Source: PALSA-1296 sp037143335 (GTDB lineage Bacteria > Bacteroidota > Ignavibacteria > Palsa-1295). From it: a stretch of DNA of 64,000 nucleotides. A program made the translations under genes and the position numbers. The DNA is taken from the NCBI GenBank assembly GCA_037143335.1, contig JBAWZA010000002.1:118822-182821 (forward strand), written 5' to 3'. How positions within the stretch are numbered: position 1 is the first letter of the stretch; each line of letters begins with the position of its first letter. The notes beneath the pieces are model-generated. The model was not told where the DNA came from. It worked only from the letters and a program-made list of their open reading frames with translations, and made no database searches. Below, in pieces: positions 1-9,633 of this stretch.

Positions 1-1
1 T

Positions 2-1177
2 CCGAAAATTTTGCCTGTACAGGAAGTTGGCGAGAGTTTTTCATTTGATAGTAGAAAGCAGAAAGTATTTATCCTTTTTGATACCTCCTCTTCGATGCGT
101 CAGCATCACCGAATTCAACTCGCTCAAGCAATCCTACTGTATTTTTTAGAGCAGAATAAATCCGACCTTGGGTTCATCAGCCTCCGATGTTTTGATGACA
201 GAGTTCACTCACTTCATTCGGCGACAACGCACGAGAGCTATGAGTCGTTGATCCGGTATGTCCTCAGGCTTACGCATCTGGGTAATGGCACCGTATTGCA
301 GAAGGCATTAGTAACCGCACTTGATGAGATAGCCGCTGTTGATCATCTTGCAGGCGCGGAGATATTGGTGATTACCGATGGTGCAGTTTCCATTGATGAA
401 GAATTGATTCGCTCGAAACTCGATGACCACACCAAGATTCACACGATCAAGATCGGACATGCGAAGATATTCGCATCCGATAAGATGATAGACGACCTTA
501 TTTTTCGCGGTAAGTTCGGGAATACCAAATTGATGCAGGATTTGCTTGCGCAAGAACGTGAACTGGTGCATAACCTCGAGCATTCCCAGGCGCATGATAA
601 GCATCATCAGTACGAGCACTCACTTCGCTATGTGCGAGAGCAGATTCGGGATAAGAAAAATAAACTCGCTGATGAATTTCATAAACAATACGGTCACGAG
701 CTTGAAAGGCTTTCGGATGTGTATATCGAGATTGACGATTTCGACGATGCACACCTCTTTGGTGCTACGACAACCGATATTGACGATCTCGAAGTTCTCG
801 TTCGTGCTCTCGAAGAGGATGCCGAGCAATTTTTTACGCCCGAGATGACGAAAAAAATTGCATTGATGCACGATCACCTTAATTTCCTGAATCAATACGA
901 AACTGATCCCGAATTGAAAGAACGTCTGCGTGCACTTGACGAGAGACTGCGTGCATTGCTTGAGAGTGCGATGAAAGCAGGAGAGGATCAGAAACAAGCA
1001 CAAGGCGAACAAGCACAACATTCCTCCATTTCACTTCCACTCACTGACGAGGATATTCGCGACCTCCATTTTCTTTTGGAGTTCGAGAGCAAACTTGGTA
1101 AAACACAGTGGAGGCTTCTCTTCCTCTATCTCAAGAAGTCTGTAGTGAAGCTATTGAAGAACATCACCAAAAGGTAA
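2..1177 (+). CDS. VWA-domain protein, 5' end outside window
   Basis: The reading frame is open from base 2, so the true start lies upstream and about 391 codons are visible. A von Willebrand factor A domain occupies the first ~150 visible residues. Its metal-ion-dependent adhesion site is clear: DTSSSM (DxSxS), a Thr in GNGT, and an Asp in ITDGA. After it comes a long charged, mostly helical region, possibly coiled coil, with repeated ERL/RAL segments. No membrane segment or signal peptide is visible. Standalone cytoplasmic VWA proteins often work with a MoxR-type AAA+ ATPase encoded next door, but the upstream neighbour cannot be seen. The stop lies 3 bp before the next start, so the two genes are probably cotranscribed. 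Confidence 0.75.
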   Translation, partial: PKILPVQEVGESFSFDSRKQKVFILFDTSSSMRQHHRIQLAQAILLYFLEQNKSDLGFISLRCFDDRVHSLHSATTHESYESLIRYVLRLTHLGNGTVLQKALVTALDEIAAVDHLAGAEILVITDGAVSIDEELIRSKLDDHTKIHTIKIGHAKIFASDKMIDDLIFRGKFGNTKLMQDLLAQERELVHNLEHSQAHDKHHQYEHSLRYVREQIRDKKNKLADEFHKQYGHELERLSDVYIEIDDFDDAHLFGATTTDIDDLEVLVRALEEDAEQFFTPEMTKKIALMHDHLNFLNQYETDPELKERLRALDERLRALLESAMKAGEDQKQAQGEQAQHSSISLPLTDEDIRDLHFLLEFESKLGKTQWRLLFLYLKKSVVKLLKNITKR

Positions 1178-1180
1178 GAC

Positions 1181-2887
1181 ATGATTCCGAAGAGCTTGGT
1201 TTCATCAGCAATCAGCGTCGGCTTCTGGGCTTCTACTATGATTCTCGTTGCGTTGACTCACAGCGGTATGATGGCGCAATGGAATCTCGTTGCCTCCAAC
1301 GTTATCGTCCCCATCAACCGACCGTATAATGGCGGAGGTGTGCTTATTAGTAAGAATGGAAACCTGTGGGCTGGATATAAAGATGTATGGCTATCGAAGG
1401 ATGTAGGCAAGACGTGGAGTTTGCGTACACCGTTTAATAATTTTAATAACTCCTGCATCAAAGATATTTTTTTTCTCGATGATAACATCGGGCTTGTGAC
1501 TACTCAGAACGGTGAAATTTTTACCACCGTTAATCAAGGACTATCGTGGGCCGAGCACATACCCAACCATCCCTATCGCATAAGACCTAGCATTGAGTCC
1601 GCTTGTTACGCAGGCAATTCGAATACAATTGTTGCCGTTACGTTCGCAGGTGATCGTTATGTATCGAATGATGGTGGATTGTCATGGAGCATTTCGATAG
1701 TTGATAGCTCGGCATTCAAGGTGATAGCCGGCACACCCGGAACAGTCTATGCCTTAAGTGGAACAGGTTCATCCTCATGGCTCTATGAGACCAACGATTT
1801 TGGTGCAACATGGAGGAAGCATTCATCGCCCATTGATCTTGATAGTTATTCATTCGAGCAAGATAAGTGTAACCCACAAATATTTTATGTTGCCAATGAT
1901 AACTTCTTCGCCTCAGCTACGTTACAATTCTCGAGTACGTTCGTGACTACTAATGCAGGCGAATCCTGGCAAACGCAGGGGATTCATGATCGTCCGTATA
2001 GGTGTGGCTCAGTAACAACATCTCAGCACGCTGTTTACATGCAAACAGTTTTTGGTGTCATACGATCAATTAATCATGGAAGTTCGTGGGAAGACATCGG
2101 CGGACCCGCGAATATCAACGATACTCGGTTTATTACTGCGATTGATGACAATAAGATTGTTGCAGTTGATGGACAGGGTTCTGTTTGGGTCACTTATAAT
2201 AGTGGGGGTGATTCGCTTGGATATACAAACGGAAGTTTGCTGACGCTTCAGACGGCAAATGCGCAAACGGACACGATTGGTGCAATCGTGAATGTTCCGA
2301 TTTCTATTTCAGGCATTGCATCTCCGATAGATGCTGAGCTTAATATTCACTATGACCCCGCGCTTCACTATTTAGGGACGTTTTCGTTAGCGGGGATAAA
2401 ATTGGATATTCCGGGAGAGTCATGGCTTGGAAGATCGAAAATTTTTCTTGGTTCAGCAGCTTCACCTGATACTCTTGCTTACGCTCGCTTTGAGGTATTT
2501 AGCGATTCGGTTACTTCAAGAAATTTTCAATTTGACTCGCTCATTTTTTGCGACTCCTATCTGCCGACGACTGCGGGGGGTACAATTACTTTACCCTCAG
2601 GTTGCGGTGCGCAAATAATGACGAAGTGGATGCGCGACTCCATTCCAGCTCTGCGAATTGTACCGAATCCTGTACAGGATGATGTATGTATTTATTCGAA
2701 TACTGATTTAAGTGATGCTGATATTATTATCTCTGATGTATTAGGGATGACTCGGGCATCACTCCACACAGAGATCAGAAAATCTGTGCCAACAAGGTTG
2801 GGCGTATCACTGCCGTCGGGGAATTACACACTGAGCGTGAACGTAGCAAATCACCAAGCACTCTTTCAAATCTTGATTTGTAAATAG
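1181..2887 (+). CDS. Secreted BNR/VPS10-like beta-propeller protein with T9SS sorting domain
   Basis: A 568-aa exported protein. An N-terminal hydrophobic segment (about residues 8-32, ending near MMAQ) is a signal peptide. Residues ~35-350 carry at least six BNR-type blades, with signatures such as SKDVGKTW, SNDGGLSW, TNDFGATW, TNAGESW and INHGSSW. Next is a ~100-residue beta-rich domain (VNVPISISGI, YARFEVFSDS) resembling a cohesin or carbohydrate-binding fold. The last ~75 residues (IVPNPVQDDV, VLGMTRA, LPSGNYTLSV) match Por-secretion C-terminal sorting domains, so type IX export to the surface is expected. The next gene encodes a longer paralogue with the same architecture. Ligand and role are unknown. 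Confidence 0.75.
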   Translation: MIPKSLVSSAISVGFWASTMILVALTHSGMMAQWNLVASNVIVPINRPYNGGGVLISKNGNLWAGYKDVWLSKDVGKTWSLRTPFNNFNNSCIKDIFFLDDNIGLVTTQNGEIFTTVNQGLSWAEHIPNHPYRIRPSIESACYAGNSNTIVAVTFAGDRYVSNDGGLSWSISIVDSSAFKVIAGTPGTVYALSGTGSSSWLYETNDFGATWRKHSSPIDLDSYSFEQDKCNPQIFYVANDNFFASATLQFSSTFVTTNAGESWQTQGIHDRPYRCGSVTTSQHAVYMQTVFGVIRSINHGSSWEDIGGPANINDTRFITAIDDNKIVAVDGQGSVWVTYNSGGDSLGYTNGSLLTLQTANAQTDTIGAIVNVPISISGIASPIDAELNIHYDPALHYLGTFSLAGIKLDIPGESWLGRSKIFLGSAASPDTLAYARFEVFSDSVTSRNFQFDSLIFCDSYLPTTAGGTITLPSGCGAQIMTKWMRDSIPALRIVPNPVQDDVCIYSNTDLSDADIIISDVLGMTRASLHTEIRKSVPTRLGVSLPSGNYTLSVNVANHQALFQILICK

Positions 2888-2944
2888 CGAAGTACTGAGC
2901 ATTTTCTTGTAACTTCTCTAAACGCCAGGTGTTTTTAAATAACG

Positions 2945-5284
2945 ATGAAATCACGCGGTCGCGTCTTCGGTATTTTACTCCTTCTGTACTCCCTCTCTGG
3001 TAGCACAGCATCGGCGCAATGGGTAAAGATCGCCCCAAATCGTATCGCGCCTTCTGGTATTGTTCCGAATCACTTCGGTGCCATACATTACAAAGCTGGT
3101 ATCGTCTGGGCAGGGTGGCGCGATTTATGGTTCTCTGGCGATCTCGGTATTACTTGGCAACAATCATCACCTCCTATCCAGAATGATCTCATCACAGATA
3201 TTTTCTTTTTTGATCGGACCAACGGTTTGATCTCAACAGTAACGCAAGGTGTGTTCTTAACGCGTAATGGCGGGCTGAGTTGGCAAAAAATTATTTCAAA
3301 TCTCAATGGGGTCTTGAATGTAGCTTTTGGCCAATCAGCTCAAGAGATATTTGCGCTCTCATCGGATGGATTTTTCTATGCTTCGGAAAACGGCGGTGCC
3401 AGTTGGAATAAAACACGACCAGGTGCCGATTTCGGAACGTGCTTCACTGTTGCGAAGGATTATGCAATCTATACTTCCACCACACAATTTGACCCAGTAG
3501 GTGAAATTGCAACAATTTCACGATCAACTGATAAGGGACTAAGCTGGCAAATCAGAGCTGGTACACCGAGCGGTGATTCGTACTCAATAATTGCAGATTC
3601 ATGCGACGAGCGAAAACTCCTTCTCGTTAGTGAAGCCCATGAGTCATCCGTATCGCCCGGTGACTTATCGCAAGTATTCGTCAGCTCTGATGGGGGTGAC
3701 TCCTGGAAATCTACACTTGCACGGCATACGTATTTTCTCAGCGGTGGAGTTACATCGAATGCGAATGTCATATACCTACCAGAACTTGATAGTAGTATTT
3801 ATCGCTCGACAGATCATGGCGAGACATGGGCTACACTACTGGTGAGCGACAATACGAAGTTTGCATTCGACTCAAGGAACGTCACAATCGTTGATGAGAA
3901 CATTGTGTTCGCGCTTGATGACTTAGGTAGCATATGGAAAACAGTTAATAGTGGCGGTGACTCAGTTATTGTGCCACCGGGTAATGGGAATCTTTCCTTT
4001 CTGCCTGACACATTGTTTGCAAATACGATTGTATCGCCTTGCGATGATTCGGTGACCCAGTCGGTGCAGATCATTCGTGAATGCTTTGCACCTAACGTCG
4101 CTGATATCGCGATAGTCGGTGTCGGTGTTTTTGATTATGTTCTTCAATCGGCTGATCGAGATAAGGTCTCACTCTCCTACCTTCCACATTCCTTCGGTGC
4201 AGAAGATGCGCTTATGATTTTTACGATGACGGACGGTGCTCATGATACAGTTTATCTCAAGGGGAAAGGCTCGCGAAAGCCATACCTACTTAGCATTCAG
4301 CCCGATACTCTTTTCCGTGGAGATAGTGCCTTTACTTGCGATAGCGTCTCGGCTCGGAAGATTTCGATTTCAGCGACCGGATGTCCTCTCCCAAGAGTAG
4401 TAGGGAAATCTGTTGTTGGAATAAACGCTTCTGATTACCGGATTATTTCTGCGCCTGACTCCATCCATGAAAAAGATTCTATCATCATCTCCCTCCATCC
4501 ATCGGGGTATGGCGAGCGCAGCGCGAGTGTGGTATTGACATTGGATGATGGTGGTACCGTCACCGTTCCGCTTACGGGTTATGGTCTCGCACCGCTCCCG
4601 CTTCAAGTTGCGACAGCGGATGCGCACTCCGATACGTTGCTCGGTGGAACTGTGCAAATACCAATTACAATCACAGGTATGCAAAAACCTGAGAATGTTT
4701 CCGCGGTTGTGCACTATGATACATCGTTACAATATCGTGGTACCTTTTCAGTTGCACTCTTACCCGTAAAACTTGATCTACCGAATGAGCAATGGGTTGG
4801 TCGTTCGAAGATAGCCATCACGAATGCAAAGCCAGGTGTTGTCTTGGCGTATGCAACATTCGAAGTGTTTAACGATAGCATCGTTAAACAGCATGTCTCT
4901 TTTGATTCGATCACCGTCACAACGGCGATACCGCCTTGTCGTTACGATGGCTTCGGAGTAGTACCAGCAGTGAGTGAAGTGTCTGCGATCGATGAGTGTG
5001 GTACGCTGATACTATCTCGTTTTATGCTCTACGGCGAGCAACCACAATTCCGCCTATCACCGAACCCGACGAGTGGAGGAGTAACTCTCTGCTCGCATGT
5101 GAACGTTGGGGATGTAACGCTGACAGTTACTGACATCCTCGGCACCGTAGTTGGGATATCGAATCTTGTACTCACGAAGGATATTCCATTTTCACTCTCA
5201 CTCGGATTACCGAATGGCATCTATGATCTTCGCCTGCAATCCCGATATGGTTTAAGTAATCTTCGTGTTGTGGTTCAGCGGTAA
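2945..5284 (+). CDS. Secreted BNR/VPS10-like propeller protein with ASH-like domains and T9SS sorting domain
   Basis: A 779-aa paralogue of the preceding gene. The signal peptide is residues 1-24 (cut near ASAQ). BNR blades fill residues ~30-345 (TRNGGLSW, SENGGASW, STDKGLSW, SSDGGDSW, STDHGETW). Two beta-rich repeats follow at ~350-440 and ~440-540, each opening with a PDTLF segment and a paired-Cys pattern, like the ASH/choice-of-anchor modules of Bacteroidota surface proteins. A cohesin-like domain related to that of the upstream gene lies at ~550-650 (VQIPITITGM, YATFEVFNDS). The C-terminus (LSPNPTSGGV, DILGTVVG, LPNGIYDLRL) is a T9SS sorting domain. The pair looks like a tandem duplication followed by domain insertion. 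Confidence 0.75.
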   Translation: MKSRGRVFGILLLLYSLSGSTASAQWVKIAPNRIAPSGIVPNHFGAIHYKAGIVWAGWRDLWFSGDLGITWQQSSPPIQNDLITDIFFFDRTNGLISTVTQGVFLTRNGGLSWQKIISNLNGVLNVAFGQSAQEIFALSSDGFFYASENGGASWNKTRPGADFGTCFTVAKDYAIYTSTTQFDPVGEIATISRSTDKGLSWQIRAGTPSGDSYSIIADSCDERKLLLVSEAHESSVSPGDLSQVFVSSDGGDSWKSTLARHTYFLSGGVTSNANVIYLPELDSSIYRSTDHGETWATLLVSDNTKFAFDSRNVTIVDENIVFALDDLGSIWKTVNSGGDSVIVPPGNGNLSFLPDTLFANTIVSPCDDSVTQSVQIIRECFAPNVADIAIVGVGVFDYVLQSADRDKVSLSYLPHSFGAEDALMIFTMTDGAHDTVYLKGKGSRKPYLLSIQPDTLFRGDSAFTCDSVSARKISISATGCPLPRVVGKSVVGINASDYRIISAPDSIHEKDSIIISLHPSGYGERSASVVLTLDDGGTVTVPLTGYGLAPLPLQVATADAHSDTLLGGTVQIPITITGMQKPENVSAVVHYDTSLQYRGTFSVALLPVKLDLPNEQWVGRSKIAITNAKPGVVLAYATFEVFNDSIVKQHVSFDSITVTTAIPPCRYDGFGVVPAVSEVSAIDECGTLILSRFMLYGEQPQFRLSPNPTSGGVTLCSHVNVGDVTLTVTDILGTVVGISNLVLTKDIPFSLSLGLPNGIYDLRLQSRYGLSNLRVVVQR

Positions 5285-5375
5285 TTTCTGAATTCCGGGT
5301 AGTTGCTCTTTGATAGTTGCCGACAACTTATGATTTCCCCCGTCTGTTATACCTCCCTCATTATTTTTACGAGCC

Positions 5376-8300
5376 ATGTTCTTATTGTTATTCCGCCGAA
5401 TACTTATTCTCGCATTACTCTTTTCAGTATCATCGCTGAGCGCTAAGGACGCTCCGCCGAAATATCCGCCATCACTTTATAGTAGCTTGAAGTGGCGTTC
5501 AATAGGTCCATTCCGAGGAGGTCGTTGTCTCACTGTCTCAGGAGTAAAAGGTAAGCCACTACTCTATTATATGGGAGCGACGGGGGGCGGTCTGTGGCGA
5601 ACTGAAGACGGAGGCAATACGTGGTTCCCAATTTCGGATACAGCGTTTCATTCAGCCTCAGTCGGTGCACTTGCAGTTGCACCAAGTGATCCAAATATTA
5701 TTTATGTTGGAATGGGTGAAGCAGCAATCCGTAATACGTGTGCAATGGGCGATGGGATGTATAAGTCCACCGATGCCGGCAAAACATGGAAGCATCTTGG
5801 ACTTGAACGATCATTCTCCATTGCACGAATTGTCGTTCATCCTCAGCATCCTGAAATAGCTTACGCCGCAGTGCTCGGGCAAGTGTTCGGCAAGAATAAA
5901 GAGCGCGGAGTCTATCGCACAAGCGATGGTGGCTCCAGTTGGCAGCAAATTCTTTCGAAAGATGACTCGACCGGTGCGATTGATATTAAGATGGACCCGA
6001 ATAATCCGAGCACACTCTTTGCTTCGCTCTGGCATGCTAATCGTACAGCATGGTCACTCACTTCAGGTGGCGAGTCGAGTGGATTCTATAAATCCACCGA
6101 CGCTGGGAACACATGGTCGTTGCTATCGCATAATCCAGGATTGCCGAAAGGCTTGCTTGGGAAGATATGCGTTGCAATATCTCCAGTGAATTCGGATCGA
6201 GTATATGCAATGATTGAGAATGAACACTCTGGATTATATCGCTCGGATGACGGTGGAAAAAAATGGCAGCAACTTGATACGAATAATAATCTGACACAAC
6301 GTCCGTGGTATTTCAACCAAGTATTCTGTGATCCGAAAAATATTGATGTTGTCTATGTGATGAATGTAGAGTTCTGGAAATCTGTCAATGGCGGAAGTTC
6401 ATTTGGTAAAGTCGGACAAGAGCACGGGGATAATCATGATATGTGGATCAATCCTGAAGATCCAAATAATTTTATCATCGGTGATGACGGAAGTGCTGCA
6501 GTGACATATAATGCGGCAAGAACATGGTCGAAGGAAGCCTTACCGACTTCGCAATTTTATCATGTTAATTTGGATAATTATTTTCCTTACAATGTTTATG
6601 GTGCACAACAAGATTGGGGTTCGATGCGAGTAGCATCACGAACAACAGGGGGAGACATCAGCACCCGTGATTGGTATGGGGTTGCCGGAGGCGAAGCAGG
6701 ATATATCGTACCCGATCCAACCGATCCCGATTTGACGTACGGCGGTGAGTACGACGGAATTTTGAGCAAGTATCGAAAATCAACAGATCAATATCAATTC
6801 ATCAATCCGTATCCAGAATCTTCATTGGGCGATGGCGCATGCACGAGAAAGTATAGATTTCAATGGACATTCCCGATATGTATTTCTCCATTCGATTCAA
6901 AAACTTTATACGTCACTTCGCAAGAAGTGCATAAGACCACGAATGGTGGACAAAGTTGGGAAATTATTTCACCCGACCTGACACGAAATGAGAGTGAGAT
7001 GCAATGCTCCAGCGGAGGTCCGATTACAAAAGATAATACCGGTGCAGAAACCTACCCCGATATTTTTGCTTTCGCTCCTTCACCGCTAAAGCAAGGATTG
7101 CTTTGGGCTGGGACTGATGATGGATTGGTACACATCTCAACTGATGAGGGAAAACATTGGGCTCAGATTACACCACCCACACTTCCTCAATGGGCTATCA
7201 TATCCATAGTCGAACCATCTCATTTTGATGCGGCAACATGTTATGTCTCCGCCCACAGGTATAAGTGGGATGATCGTCATCCGTATTTATTCAAAACGAA
7301 TGATTACGGAAAAACATGGAAGCAAATCACCGATGGCATTCAAGAAGAATCATTTACGCATTGCATTCGCGAGGATCCACATCAAAAAGGTCTGCTCTAC
7401 ACTGGGACAGATAAAGGAGTGTATGTGTCTTTTAACGACGGAGATTCGTGGCAATCACTTCAACTCAATTTACCTGTGACACCGGTTCGTGATATTCAGG
7501 TTCATCCACGTGACCACGATCTTGTGATTGCAACGCACGGAAGATCATTCTGGGTATTGGATGATATTACGTTGTTGCGTCAGCTCAACGAAAATATGTC
7601 TTCATCGGATGTCGTTCTCTTCCAACCACGGCCTACAGTTCGAATGGACGGCGGAAGTGCTGATACAGCGATCACCTCCGGACAGAATGCGCCTGGTGGT
7701 GCAATCATCCGGTATAATTTCAAGAAAAAACCCGAAGGAGAAATAAAATTATTATTTCTTTCTGAAAAGCGCGACACAATCACTTGGTACTCAAGTACTC
7801 GCGACAGAAAAAAAGAGCCAGTCAAAATCAAGAAGGAGTATTACGAAGACCCAGGAGCCAAAAGACCCGGCGTGCTTCGTGCAGATTCGGGTGCGAATGT
7901 ATTCATCTGGGATTTGCGCCATGATGATGCCGAAGAATTTGAGAAGGATGCAGTCCTTCAAGGCTCTCTCGCTGGGCCACGAGTTATTCCAGGAAAATAC
8001 GTTGTGCAGTTACGACGGAACGACACAGTTCTTGCTGAGCAACCGTTTGAAATTTATGAAAATCCAAAGATTAAGGTATCCCAAGCCGATCTTGCTGAAC
8101 AAAATATCCTCGCTCTCGAACTCCGAGACACCATCACAGCAATCCATCGTGGAGTGAAACGTCTGCGAAAAATTAGAGCCGCGATCGAATCCTTCATGGG
8201 TTCATTTACCGATACACTTGAAACCCTACCATTCAAAGAAGCATCAAAGCATATACTCGATAGCCTCACAATTGTCGAAGAACAATTTATTCAGCCTCGA

Positions 8301-8552
8301 ATCAAAGCAGGCGAAGATGCACTTCGCTTTCCGATTCGGCTGAATGACAAACTCATCACGTTGTATAATTATGTCATGACAGCGGATGTAAAACCTACGG
8401 ACCAAGAGCGAGTAGTTTTCGATGACCTTACGATTCAGGCAGGAAGATATTTCAAGATACTCAAGCGAGTCGAAGATTTCATGGTACCAGCATTTAACGG
8501 ACTAACAGAGCATTCACGCAAACCTGTTATCGATATCAAACAAATTAAATAG
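5376..8552 (+). CDS. Large exported VPS10/sortilin-like beta-propeller protein
   Basis: A 1058-aa protein of the family often labelled 'glycosyl hydrolase' or 'VPS10 domain-containing'. The signal peptide is about residues 1-23 (VSSLSAKDAPP). The diagnostic opening is WRSIGPFRGGR, followed by many propeller blades with Asp-box motifs (RTEDGGNTW, STDAGKTW, TSDGGSSW, STDAGNTW, SDDGGKKW, TNDYGKTW). The remaining ~350 residues have a beta domain and a helical C-terminus. There is no T9SS sorting domain, unlike the two upstream propeller genes. A hydrolase function is not supported by any visible catalytic motif; protein or peptide binding is as likely. The start is the ATG ahead of the hydrophobic leader; no Shine-Dalgarno is visible. 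Confidence 0.75.
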   Translation: MFLLLFRRILILALLFSVSSLSAKDAPPKYPPSLYSSLKWRSIGPFRGGRCLTVSGVKGKPLLYYMGATGGGLWRTEDGGNTWFPISDTAFHSASVGALAVAPSDPNIIYVGMGEAAIRNTCAMGDGMYKSTDAGKTWKHLGLERSFSIARIVVHPQHPEIAYAAVLGQVFGKNKERGVYRTSDGGSSWQQILSKDDSTGAIDIKMDPNNPSTLFASLWHANRTAWSLTSGGESSGFYKSTDAGNTWSLLSHNPGLPKGLLGKICVAISPVNSDRVYAMIENEHSGLYRSDDGGKKWQQLDTNNNLTQRPWYFNQVFCDPKNIDVVYVMNVEFWKSVNGGSSFGKVGQEHGDNHDMWINPEDPNNFIIGDDGSAAVTYNAARTWSKEALPTSQFYHVNLDNYFPYNVYGAQQDWGSMRVASRTTGGDISTRDWYGVAGGEAGYIVPDPTDPDLTYGGEYDGILSKYRKSTDQYQFINPYPESSLGDGACTRKYRFQWTFPICISPFDSKTLYVTSQEVHKTTNGGQSWEIISPDLTRNESEMQCSSGGPITKDNTGAETYPDIFAFAPSPLKQGLLWAGTDDGLVHISTDEGKHWAQITPPTLPQWAIISIVEPSHFDAATCYVSAHRYKWDDRHPYLFKTNDYGKTWKQITDGIQEESFTHCIREDPHQKGLLYTGTDKGVYVSFNDGDSWQSLQLNLPVTPVRDIQVHPRDHDLVIATHGRSFWVLDDITLLRQLNENMSSSDVVLFQPRPTVRMDGGSADTAITSGQNAPGGAIIRYNFKKKPEGEIKLLFLSEKRDTITWYSSTRDRKKEPVKIKKEYYEDPGAKRPGVLRADSGANVFIWDLRHDDAEEFEKDAVLQGSLAGPRVIPGKYVVQLRRNDTVLAEQPFEIYENPKIKVSQADLAEQNILALELRDTITAIHRGVKRLRKIRAAIESFMGSFTDTLETLPFKEASKHILDSLTIVEEQFIQPRIKAGEDALRFPIRLNDKLITLYNYVMTADVKPTDQERVVFDDLTIQAGRYFKILKRVEDFMVPAFNGLTEHSRKPVIDIKQIK

Positions 8553-8555
8553 AGT

Positions 8556-9194
8556 ATGTCAGGAAGTTCTCATTACCATGTGCATGAGAGCAAGACACTC
8601 TGGGTAGCACTCCTCAGTGCCGCTGCGACGGTAGTTGAGGTTGCCGTGGGGTATTATACCCATTCGATTGCGCTCATTGCAGATGGTTGGCACATGGCAA
8701 CGGATGTTCTCGCGGTGGGACTTTCATGGTTTGCGTATCGGATGATTCGGACATATTCCAATTCTGAGAAGCTCTCATTTCACAAAGAAAAAGTGCTGGC
8801 ACTTTCCGGCTTTCTAAGCGCAATGTTGTTGCTGATCATTGGTTCGGTTGTGGCTTACGAATCAATTGAGCGATTCGTAAACCCGTCTCAAATCAATTTT
8901 AGCGAAGCGCTTCCGGTTGCTTTTGTTGGATTAGTGGTGAATGCGGTGAGTGCAATCTTGTTGCGCCATAAACCCGAAGACTCGGATCACAATATCCGCG
9001 CTGCATATTCCCATTTAATTGCAGATGCACTCACAAGTGTAGCCGCAATCGTAGCGCTCACACTTGTCAAGGTTTACGGAATCCTCTGGCTCGATACGTT
9101 CTGTGGCATCATCGGGGCGGGAGTGATTGCAAGCTGGTCTGTTTCATTACTCAGAAGCTCGGGTAAAACACTGATCGATTTTCAGAAGAAGTAA
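8556..9194 (+). CDS. Cation diffusion facilitator family metal exporter (CzcD/DmeF-like)
   Basis: A 212-aa membrane protein with about six transmembrane helices. CDF proteins export divalent metals (Zn, Co, Ni) from the cytoplasm by proton antiport. The metal site is visible as HxxxD in TM2 (DGWHMATD, about residues 44-51) and HxxxD in TM5 (HLIADALTS, about residues 152-160), the Zn/Co-type arrangement. The N-terminus has His residues (HYHVHE). The C-terminal cytoplasmic dimerisation domain of longer CDF proteins is absent, as in the shorter DmeF-like group. It starts 3 bp after the previous stop and is probably cotranscribed. The exact metal cannot be told from sequence. Confidence 0.85.
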   Translation: MSGSSHYHVHESKTLWVALLSAAATVVEVAVGYYTHSIALIADGWHMATDVLAVGLSWFAYRMIRTYSNSEKLSFHKEKVLALSGFLSAMLLLIIGSVVAYESIERFVNPSQINFSEALPVAFVGLVVNAVSAILLRHKPEDSDHNIRAAYSHLIADALTSVAAIVALTLVKVYGILWLDTFCGIIGAGVIASWSVSLLRSSGKTLIDFQKK

Positions 9195-9207
9195 GAAAAT
9201 AGAGGAA

Positions 9208-9633
9208 TCACTTTCTTTCGATTAGTTTTTTCATCGCACTCAAAACCATATTCCAATTCTCGCCTGAGTGTTCACTGGCTTCTTGTGTTTTGCTATTCTC
9301 CTGCATAATTGTCAACGAAGTCCCCGTTGTAGTCTCATCAACGCGATACGTTACAATCATTTGATTCTCAGGAATATTTTCCGTACCTGACATCGAACTC
9401 CAGTAGGTGGACTTCAGAAGTTTTTCTGGATCGAGTTCAAGAATGGTGCCACCGTCCTCATATTCTTTGCCATCCCACGAGCCTTTGTACGTAATTTTGC
9501 CACCAACTCTCCAGTCTGCACTCATGTCAGTTCCGAAAAGATATTGTTTCACTTTTTCGGGGTTGATTATTGCATCCCACACTTCTGCGGGAGTTGCTCG
9601 TATGATGATAGATTTTTCTACGGTGTAATTCAT
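9208..9633 (-). CDS. AHSA1/SRPBCC-fold protein
   Basis: A 141-aa protein beginning MNYTVEKSIIIRATPAEVWD, the usual first strand and helix of the START-like SRPBCC fold in the AHSA1 (Aha1 C-terminal) group. These small single-domain proteins bind hydrophobic ligands or act in stress responses; the specific role is unknown. Other family features are the WRVGGKITYKG turn and the C-terminal helix GENWNMVLSAMKKLIER. An in-frame start 39 bp upstream would add 13 residues, but the family begins right at the first strand, so the internal ATG was chosen. No strong Shine-Dalgarno is present. It converges on the CDF gene with a 13-bp gap. Confidence 0.8.
   Translation of the reverse strand: MNYTVEKSIIIRATPAEVWDAIINPEKVKQYLFGTDMSADWRVGGKITYKGSWDGKEYEDGGTILELDPEKLLKSTYWSSMSGTENIPENQMIVTYRVDETTTGTSLTIMQENSKTQEASEHSGENWNMVLSAMKKLIERK

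Noticed and set aside
5376..8552. Glycoside hydrolase
   Set aside because: The family is often so labelled, but only propeller Asp-box motifs are visible and no catalytic acid pair can be assigned.
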